A DNA stretch of 17,073 nt. Source: Aigarchaeota archaeon (GTDB taxonomy: Archaea > Thermoproteota > Nitrososphaeria_A > Caldarchaeales > Wolframiiraptoraceae). The stretch covers positions 1-17,073 of the forward strand of contig JANXDQ010000021.1 in assembly GCA_025059415.1 (NCBI GenBank), written 5' to 3'. Below the pieces are notes generated by a model, which saw only the letters and a program-made list of their open reading frames with translations, was not told the origin of the DNA and ran no database searches. The position numbers were made by a program, and so were the translations under genes. Positions 14,265 to 17,073 of the stretch are shown in pieces (position 1 is the first letter of the stretch; each line of letters starts with the position of its first letter).

Positions 14265-14291
14265 AGTTATCTACGTGAAATGTGTGAAAAC

Positions 14292-15368
14292 ATGGCGAAT
14301 ACGGGTAATAGGCTCAGGAGATTAATGGATCTAATGAAGGAAAGTGGGTTAACTGGGTTCCTCCTAAAGTCGCCCGCAAACATATTCTATTTCACAGGAT
14401 ATATAGGCCCCGGAATACTCGTAGTCTCCCCCGATGGAATTCCATCCCTCTTCGTCTACCCAATGGATTATGAACTCGCGGAACAATCGATATCCGATGA
14501 CATCGAGTTAAGTAGGCTTGAACAAACTTCGACGATCAAGGATGTAATTAATGCGCTTCCGGAGCACGTGAAGATTAAGATGGGATTCGACGAGTTAAGC
14601 GCTGAAGAATATTTCAAAATTAAGGATATTGTCGGCGGCTCCATCTCCCCGGCATCCGAGTGCGTGTGGAGACTGAGGATGGTGAAGAATGAGGAGGAAG
14701 TGGAGAAGATAAGAAGGTCATGTAATATTACGTCTGAATGCATGGGACTCGCGGCCGAGTTGTTAGAGGAGGGAGTTATGGAATCGGAGGTGAAGGCTGA
14801 GGTGATTAAGGAAATGTTTAAACTTGGAGCGGAGCGGGCTGCCTTCGAGATAATAGTGGCATCAGGCCCCAAGTCCTCTCTCCCACACGGTGGCCCAGAA
14901 GATAGATCCATGAAAGAAGGAGACGTCGTCGTAGTCGATTTAGGGGTTGTTTATGATGGATATTGCTCAGATATGACTCGGACATTTTACATAGGATCTC
15001 ATCCGGACGAGGAAGTCTTAAGAGTCCATGATGTGGTAATGAACGCGAAGATTTCGGCTCAAAGGGAGTTAACGACCGGGATCACAGCCGCCTCCCTCTA
15101 CGAGAAAGCGTATGGGGAGATAAGTTCAAGGGGGTATGGGGATTACTTCATCCATGGGCTGGGGCACGGTGTTGGCATAGAGATTCATGAGCCACCCCGC
15201 TTATCTCCCCTGGGCAAGGAAGTCATGGAAGAAGGAATGGTCGTCACGATCGAGCCGGGAATATATCTACCACGTAGGTTCGGCGTCAGGATAGAAGATA
15301 CCATGTTAGTTAAGAGGGGTGGTGTAGAGATCTTAACCTCGGCACCATATGAACTAATACCTCCCTAA
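14292..15368 (+). CDS. pepQ: M24 family Xaa-Pro aminopeptidase/dipeptidase
   Basis: This two-metal peptidase cuts peptides next to proline (Xaa-Pro dipeptidase or aminopeptidase; the two cannot be told apart here). From the ATG at 14292 (358 residues) it has an N-terminal creatinase-like domain (about 1-125, with NIFYFTGYIGPGILVV) and a pita-bread catalytic domain. Metal ligands are visible: Asp216 and Asp227 in VVDLGVVYDGYCSDMTRTF, His292 in GLGHGVGIEIHE, Glu321 in TIEPGIY and Glu335 in RIEDT. LPHGG is the substrate-side histidine. Length matches archaeal PepQ. An ATG at 14280 would add MCEN, but promoter spacing puts it before the transcript start. It is monocistronic, divergent from rnhB, and its stop overlaps that of uppS by 4 bases. 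Confidence 0.94.
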   Translation: MANTGNRLRRLMDLMKESGLTGFLLKSPANIFYFTGYIGPGILVVSPDGIPSLFVYPMDYELAEQSISDDIELSRLEQTSTIKDVINALPEHVKIKMGFDELSAEEYFKIKDIVGGSISPASECVWRLRMVKNEEEVEKIRRSCNITSECMGLAAELLEEGVMESEVKAEVIKEMFKLGAERAAFEIIVASGPKSSLPHGGPEDRSMKEGDVVVVDLGVVYDGYCSDMTRTFYIGSHPDEEVLRVHDVVMNAKISAQRELTTGITAASLYEKAYGEISSRGYGDYFIHGLGHGVGIEIHEPPRLSPLGKEVMEEGMVVTIEPGIYLPRRFGVRIEDTMLVKRGGVEILTSAPYELIPP

Positions 15369-16147
15369 GCGCCGAATCTCCTAGCCCTCACCTGATAAGT
15401 CCTAATAGCTCTCATGAAATCTATCTTCCTGAACTCTGGCCAATAGACATCGAGAAAGACGAGCTCGCTGTAAGCCGATTGCCATAATAGGAAATTACTT
15501 ATACGCTCCTCCCCCGAAGTCCTAATTATCATATCAGGATCTTGGATTGGGAGATCGGCGGTGTAAAGGTATTTGCCTACGACCTCTTCATTTATTTGAT
15601 CTATCCTCAGCTTTCCGGAGACCACATCGTGGGCGAGCTTCTTCGCCGCATCTGTTAGTTCGGCTCTACCGCCATAAGCTATCGCCAGGTTCACGAACAA
15701 TCTATCATAGTCTTTTGTTTCCTCTTCTAATCTTTCAAGCTCGGTTCTTACATCCGGCGGCAGCAACTGCTTTCTCCCAATAATCTTCACCCTTATCCTA
15801 TGCTTATGGAGTATATCGCTTTTCAGATACTTCGCCGCCTTCTCTTTTAGGAGGTTAAATAATTCACTGAGTTCCTTACTTGGCCTTTTAAAATTTTCAG
15901 TCGAGAGAACGAAAAATGTGACGACCTTTATCCCGAATTTCAGACACCACTCAATAACCTCTTCCAATTTATCTGCTCCAGCTCTGTGTCCGAGCCAGGG
16001 TTCAAGCCCCTTTTCGAGCGCCCACCTCCTATTTCCATCCATTATTATCGCTATGTGAGATGGCATCTCACCTTTATTGATCATATTTTCCAGCCATTTT
16101 TCATAGAGCTTATATATGCCGACTGCTTTTAGCATTGTTTTTATCAT
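15365..16147 (-). CDS. uppS: Cis-prenyltransferase (undecaprenyl/polyprenyl diphosphate synthase)
   Basis: This enzyme adds isopentenyl units in cis to an allylic diphosphate to make the long polyprenyl diphosphate that carries glycans for N-glycosylation and surface-layer assembly in archaea. The 260-residue product has all family motifs: HIAIIMDGNRRWA with catalytic Asp37, GHRAGADKLEEV, FFVLSTENFKRP at 78-89, the NLAIAYGGRAEL segment, and IIRTSGEERISNFLLWQSAY at 207-226. The ATG at 16147 has GGAG at 16156-16159, 8 bases upstream, which favours it over a second ATG at 16135. It lies 48 bases downstream of a DUF373 membrane protein on the same strand, probably in one transcript, and converges on the peptidase gene. 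Confidence 0.96.
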   Translation of the reverse strand: MIKTMLKAVGIYKLYEKWLENMINKGEMPSHIAIIMDGNRRWALEKGLEPWLGHRAGADKLEEVIEWCLKFGIKVVTFFVLSTENFKRPSKELSELFNLLKEKAAKYLKSDILHKHRIRVKIIGRKQLLPPDVRTELERLEEETKDYDRLFVNLAIAYGGRAELTDAAKKLAHDVVSGKLRIDQINEEVVGKYLYTADLPIQDPDMIIRTSGEERISNFLLWQSAYSELVFLDVYWPEFRKIDFMRAIRTYQVRARRFGA

Positions 16148-16195
16148 CTTTCATTCTCCATAATCATTGGTAAGGGTAATTCATAATCCTAGCGT

Positions 16196-17073
16196 TTAGG
16201 CCTTTTTCTTGAAATATTTGGAATAGGTCTTCCTTAGGATTCTAGTGATTAGAATTGTGATGCTCATGGTTACTGTGCCGAGTAGCGCGGTTAAAATTAA
16301 GAGCAATACTTGAGGGTCTTCGAGTCCCCCGATGCCGCCGACGACCAAGATTATGCCCGTCCTCTTCAACAGCGCCCAGATCCAGAGGAGTAGGACAGCG
16401 CCCCTAATCATCACCCATAGGTTGGGGTTCCTAGTGAAGAGGTAGTAAATTATGTTAGCGGAAATTGTTATGAATATTGCTATGGAGATCAAGTCTATGG
16501 AGCCCACGAGATAAGATCCTATTATGAATGGAGTTTTGTCAAGCCACCACCAAGTATGTGTTGAGAAATCCGGCGCCTCGGGATACTTCGCCTGAATAGC
16601 GTTAAGAGTCGTTATGTAACCGACATAGAATCCCATTAGGAGGAGTATTATCGTCGTGAGGGCAGCATATGCTCTAAACTGAGTATATGCCGGCATCCTG
16701 AGGATTTGAGCGAGGTTTTTGAAGACGTTGGCCATCTTTTGATCCGCACCGAATCCCCTTATGATGAAGTAGACCCCTATTGCGGAGAGTATGAACGGTA
16801 TCGAGGCGACGTTGATTATGTAGAGGATGCCTATTACTGCCATTAAGAATCCCGGAATTCCTAAGAAGATCTTAGAATACCTCGGCTCCGTGAATATTAG
16901 TTTGATATATCTTCCAAGGACGAGCCAAGTTTGTTCAACGGATTCGCTATGCCTCACAACGAATCTCCTTATAGATATTATTGGCAGCTTTGACGACAAT
17001 ATGGGGGTTATAAATTGATCGGTAACACCATCGCTAACCAAGATGCATCCATCGGCCTTAAACCTCTCTAGAA
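16196..17073 (-). CDS. DUF373 family membrane protein, 5' end outside window
   Basis: This is the C-terminal part of a DUF373 protein, an archaeal integral membrane family of unknown function. The frame stays open through the right edge. A TTG at 17041 looks like a start, but upstream codons (ERFKADGCILVSDGVTDQFI) continue the conserved soluble domain, so the gene is truncated by the window. Following that domain are VRHSESVEQTWLVLGRYIKL and SKIFLGIPG, family landmarks, then about six or seven hydrophobic segments (FLMAVIGILYII, FILSAIGVYFII, TTIILLLMGFYVGYI, LISIAIFITISANIIYYLF, AVLLLWIWALL, LLLILTALLGTVTMSITILI) and a basic tail. It precedes uppS by 48 bases on the same strand, so a link to polyprenol or cell-surface metabolism is conceivable, though only inferred from position. 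Confidence 0.88.
   Translation of the reverse strand, partial: LERFKADGCILVSDGVTDQFITPILSSKLPIISIRRFVVRHSESVEQTWLVLGRYIKLIFTEPRYSKIFLGIPGFLMAVIGILYIINVASIPFILSAIGVYFIIRGFGADQKMANVFKNLAQILRMPAYTQFRAYAALTTIILLLMGFYVGYITTLNAIQAKYPEAPDFSTHTWWWLDKTPFIIGSYLVGSIDLISIAIFITISANIIYYLFTRNPNLWVMIRGAVLLLWIWALLKRTGIILVVGGIGGLEDPQVLLLILTALLGTVTMSITILITRILRKTYSKYFKKKA

Noticed and set aside
14280..14282. ATG at 14280 as start of the M24 peptidase.
   Set aside because: The TATA box at 14256-14264 predicts transcription starting just after it; the ATG at 14292 fits better.
17039..17041. TTG as the start of the DUF373 gene.
   Set aside because: The codons upstream remain open to the window edge and continue the conserved DUF373 sequence, so this is an internal codon of a truncated gene.
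1..17073. tRNA, rRNA, CRISPR array, insertion sequence or prophage genes.
   Set aside because: I looked in the intergenic spaces for T-arm consensus, direct repeats with regular spacing, terminal inverted repeats and transposase motifs, and saw none. A covariance-model scan would be decisive for RNAs.

Overview
The window is a densely packed stretch of archaeal housekeeping genes. Archaeal origin is shown by eS8, SRP19, Gar1, TFB, a TFE-beta/RPC34-like factor, Trm1 and a TIP49-type AAA+ ATPase. TATA boxes sit about 26 bases before predicted transcription starts, and leaders are absent or very short. Carrying TIP49 and TFE-beta together with a complete Smc-ScpA-ScpB operon suggests a deep TACK-type lineage (for example Korarchaeota, Bathyarchaeia or relatives) rather than a classical crenarchaeon. 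That placement is inference and would need a phylogeny.

Layout. The left edge holds the 5' part of tatA (minus), divergent from rps13 (plus), which is followed by a DUF998 membrane protein. This converges with overlap on the minus-strand condensin operon smc-scpA-scpB (6112 down to 1381). Upstream lies a TIP49/RuvB-like ATPase (minus). A gap of about 340 bases, the largest in the window, separates it from the plus-strand run rps8e-srp19-gar1, then tfb and the overlapping TFE-beta-like gene. These converge on a minus-strand run read as rnhB, metallophosphoesterase, THEP1-type NTPase, trm1 and rlmE. Divergent from rnhB is an M24 Xaa-Pro peptidase (plus), which converges with overlap on uppS. 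uppS is preceded by a DUF373 membrane protein that runs off the right edge.

How the genes fit together. Chromosome organisation (Smc-ScpAB), translation and RNP biogenesis (uS13, eS8, SRP19, Gar1, RlmE, Trm1, possibly TIP49), transcription initiation (TFB with TFE-beta) and envelope functions (TatA, UppS, DUF998, DUF373, a membrane-anchored phosphoesterase) are interleaved in compact operons. Three convergent gene pairs overlap at their stop codons, so no room is left for intergenic terminators. Several starts are non-ATG (TTG for srp19, TFE-beta and rnhB; GTG for scpA), supported by Shine-Dalgarno sequences or family N-termini.

No mobile element, CRISPR array, tRNA, rRNA or phage gene was seen. 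I found no clear new multi-gene system. The points most worth checking are the TFB/TFE-beta overlapping pair with a divergent TFB, the atypical SMC hinge and signature, the dyad-rich rnhB-pepQ control region, and the unexplained gap between TIP49 and rps8e.
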